Positions 60,945 to 64,000 of a stretch of DNA of 64,000 bases are shown piece after piece (position 1 is the first letter of the stretch; each line of letters begins with the position of its first letter). This DNA is from Liolophura sinensis (Eukaryota > Mollusca > Polyplacophora > Chitonida > Chitonidae). Made by a program: the position numbers and the translations under genes. The stretch covers positions 54,171,249 to 54,235,248 of the forward strand of contig NC_088295.1 of assembly GCF_032854445.1 (NCBI RefSeq), in the 5' to 3' direction. The notes below the pieces were generated by a model, which was given only the letters and a program-made list of their open reading frames with translations, ran no database searches and was not told where the DNA came from.

Positions 60945-63900
60945 GTGAGTGTCAAGCCACACCAGACTGGACAAGTGTAATCCCTGACTGCCAATCTGAG
61001 TAAATATCACACCATAACATACACTATATAGGGCTGGCTCAGGATGGTAAACAAATTATACAAGACAATGCTTCATGCAGTAGTCACCTTTTTGAAATAC
61101 ACGTACATGTAGCACATACACTGTGGAAAGATCATTTGTTTGCAGACAGTGCTTCACTGTTGAACACCGACACATTCCACAAAGCAATAGTCTGCTAGGT
61201 TAAATGACTCACCTCCATGACGTATTTGTTGTGAAAAGACACACATTGTATTTTAAATTTCGGGTCGCTACTACGGTAATCACTTTAGGCAACAGTCTTG
61301 TGACAGAACAGGGTTGTGGGATACCACACAGATGCACCTACATGCAGTTACTATAAAAGGCCACCTTCATTGACCAACTGTTTCATCATAAGTGATGTAC
61401 TTTACACAGTTTTGTGTCATACACCGCTGTGTTTCCTGTATGACACAGTATTTTCTTGAGAGCTGACAGCAGTTCACACGCTCCATCAGTTGTGGCGTAG
61501 CATCGCTGCGGATTACACTGACTAAGATGAACTACTGACTTTCCTTGGTCATAAGGACCGTATAGCAGAAATTTTCATTAACTATGATGTTTAAAAATTC
61601 ATGATCTTGCAGGATAGTGCATGGAAGGCTTTATCGGCTCATCAGCCTCTTATTCGTGTGTGTGCCTTGTAGATGACAAAATTGCCCTCGTAAGAGCCTA
61701 TACATTTTATGAACATGTAGATCCGAGTGCTGGTAAAATTGTCCAACCTTTCATTACAGTTATTATATTGGCAGTTGCATACCTGGTACAGGATTTGAAA
61801 CAACTACATCAGGCAGAGATTAATATTTAATTGGAGGATATTGCACAGTGAAGGTTGAATACCATAAACATTTTTCTCCCGCAAGTTGAAAATGATAACC
61901 CACAAGACTTCACCTTTTTGTGCAATATTCTATTTATTTTTCATATTTTGACACTGTCATGATTGTGTGTATAAGTTTATGCAATGTTTTTAGGTGTAGG
62001 CCTTTACAGACTTAATTGTGTGCATAGTGTGATGTCGACCTTGTGTCTGGTGGGGGTGAAGTAGGAATGTTAACGTACTAAATACTAAACTTGTGTTATG
62101 CGGTCATCAAGATGAGCTCGGTTTTGAAACCATAAACCATAATGTTTCTATTTTGACGTCATGGTGTCTGGGTGGGAAATATCAAAATGTAAAAACAAAA
62201 GTAATGTCTGACTGAGTGAAATATCACTTTTATCTGTGAAGGAAATTTTGACATTTCACCTTTATGTAAATAATAAAGTGGATATTCATATGACATGCCA
62301 TAGAGCATAATGACCGACTATGTCTTATGAAATGTTCCCTCACGATATCTATCCTTGCACTCTTTGTACATACAACATTTGCATAACATACCATCATTCA
62401 TGTAAATAATTTTGGTGTATTCTAATGTTAAACACCATGTCAACTTGACGAAGCTATTACCTAATGGTTCATAGTACAAACTGTTGCATCGTTTTTTCAC
62501 ATTAGAAGTCTAGCTAAAACAATTGAACGATTATGCTGGTGTTAATTTTATGTTGAAATGGGAACACATGTTTTACGCCAAAATTTCCGTTAGTTCAATC
62601 AGTTTGTTGACACATACAGTTATGTACCATTGGCTATTGTCTTATTTTGATACTGTGACAGAGTGCTTAATATGCCATGCGAGGTCTCACTTCCTGTCTT
62701 ACTGGAACAATAGACACTTAAGACCCAACCAGCAGGCTGTCACTCATACATTTCCTCTATCTCACATGCACTGAAAATTACACTTCAGCTTTTCATCTAA
62801 CTAAGGCAACATCAATTTCATTTTGTGTTTTATGGACAAGCTGACCCTATTGTGTACCCCTAAACAGCCTGCTTATTCAGCTGATGGTTACCTTAGACTG
62901 ACTACATGTACTTGTAATGACGCATGGCCTACATATATATCCAGAAGTAAAGCACTTCAGCAGAACGAGCACTCACCAGTCATAAAGAGTTTTACTGGGT
63001 GATGGCTCCGTCAAGTACCACATCACAACATTTGTGAGAATTTCTTCTGTGAAGCCCGTCTGTTCACGCAGGCATTTTGCACTGTATTAAACTTAGTTTA
63101 GTCTGAATTAGTAATTTTGCTTTTCTGTTTGAGAAACTTTATTCAAATTTTTGTAAAATGTAATTTATCTGTTGTGAATTGCACCAACACACAGCATCAC
63201 CTGTTGCAAGTCCAGATTATAGTATACTGGTTGAAAGTATACTAACCTATCTTGATGAAGTTACTCTCTGTTCTGTGAAGGTCATTCTCAGTACAGTAGT
63301 AACCTGCCTTGATTATGCAATACATGAACTTAAAACATGTCAACTTTGTGGTGGTTACACAAGTAGGACATGGCATTGGCTGTCTCTGTAGTACATTTCC
63401 TATATATCTTATGTATACATACCCTAATTCAAACTTTTCGCATTTAAAAGAGCAACTTTCAGTGCAGTTTTTGCACATTTTTAATTTGATTTTGGAGCCC
63501 AAATTACATTGGTTGGATTAGCTTTTTGAGGGCCTCAGAAACAGTACGGTTTTACCAGTCTACACAGAATAATGCCTGGAGAATAAAACATAAACACCTT
63601 ACAAACATGTGAAAAGGTTGAAGAATTACAGTAGATATATGGCATTTTCAGTTTATGCTAGACAAACACAGGAAGTGTAGAGAAACATTCAGAGGAAGCA
63701 TATGCTGGTGTTTATTTATGACACACTTCTGCGAAAGCACAGTAAGGGATATTAATCTGGGTATGTCTGTCTGTCACGCTTTGGTTTACCATGTGTGATA
63801 ACTGCTCCAAATATTAGGGTTATTTTGAACAACCTACCTCAGATCAAGTTTGAAAACCAAACCAGATTTGTGCACAAATTTTACGCATTCAGTCGGCTGT

Positions 63901-64000
63901 TTCTCTGCAATAACTGTTTCACATATTGTCTCAAGTGATTTTGATAACATTTTGTGTGCAGATTCATTTTGTGGACCCTCCATTCAAGTTGGAAAACAAG
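60945..64000 (+). other. Start of intron 75, at least 3.06 kb
   Basis: I searched for the remaining C-terminal motifs (the WISGFFFPQ...L block) on the + strand and found none. No other gene, SINE or RNA is recognised here. The open frame at 61621-61830 has no family resemblance. Confidence 0.5.

Noticed and set aside
61621-61830. Open frame as a missing DNAH1 C-terminal exon
   Set aside because: No dynein motifs and no phase-fitting splice sites.

Overview
The window is animal nuclear DNA: AT-rich, with short exons split by GT-AG introns, SINEs and small palindromic DNA elements. It carries one protein-coding gene, on the + strand: the orthologue of DNAH1, an axonemal inner-arm dynein heavy chain. 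The organism is most likely a lophotrochozoan (mollusc, brachiopod or similar). That placement is an inference from the SINE family and the codon-level similarity to vertebrate DNAH1, and I cannot name the species.

Layout. Bases 1-2170 are 5' flank with a diverged tandem repeat and no recognisable gene. Coding starts at 2171 and I can follow 75 consecutive exon positions to 60944. Every junction keeps frame (12,072 nt, 4,024 codons). Exons 1-27 encode the tail and linker (residues about 1-1505). Exons 28-34 hold AAA1, 35-42 AAA2, 43-48 AAA3 and 49-52 AAA4. Exons 53-59 encode the stalk and microtubule-binding domain. Exons 60-67 hold AAA5 and the following linker region, and 68-75 hold AAA6 and the start of the C-terminal domain. 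The last roughly 200 residues of the family are absent: 60945-64000 looks like an unfinished intron, so the gene runs off the right edge.

Most interesting feature. The exon carrying the AAA1 Walker B motif is present twice in tandem (24836-24941 and 25513-25618). Both copies are 106 nt with the same phases and good splice sites. Their first 22 codons are identical in protein but differ by nine synonymous codon changes; the following helix is rewritten. Using both exons, or neither, leads straight to a stop. This is the signature of mutually exclusive exons, which would give two versions of the dynein motor's main ATPase site. Two further candidates for alternative splicing are a 27-nt microexon (38467-38493) and a phase-matched, Asp/Ser-rich 44-codon cassette (32940-33071) whose acceptor region was duplicated.

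The introns hold at least six copies of a tRNA-derived SINE (four with visible target-site duplications), remnants of a second SINE type, four small inverted-repeat elements, several minisatellites and two GC-AG introns. No other protein-coding gene, RNA gene or CRISPR array was found. (Feature confidences were not given in the original answer; 0.5 is a placeholder throughout.)
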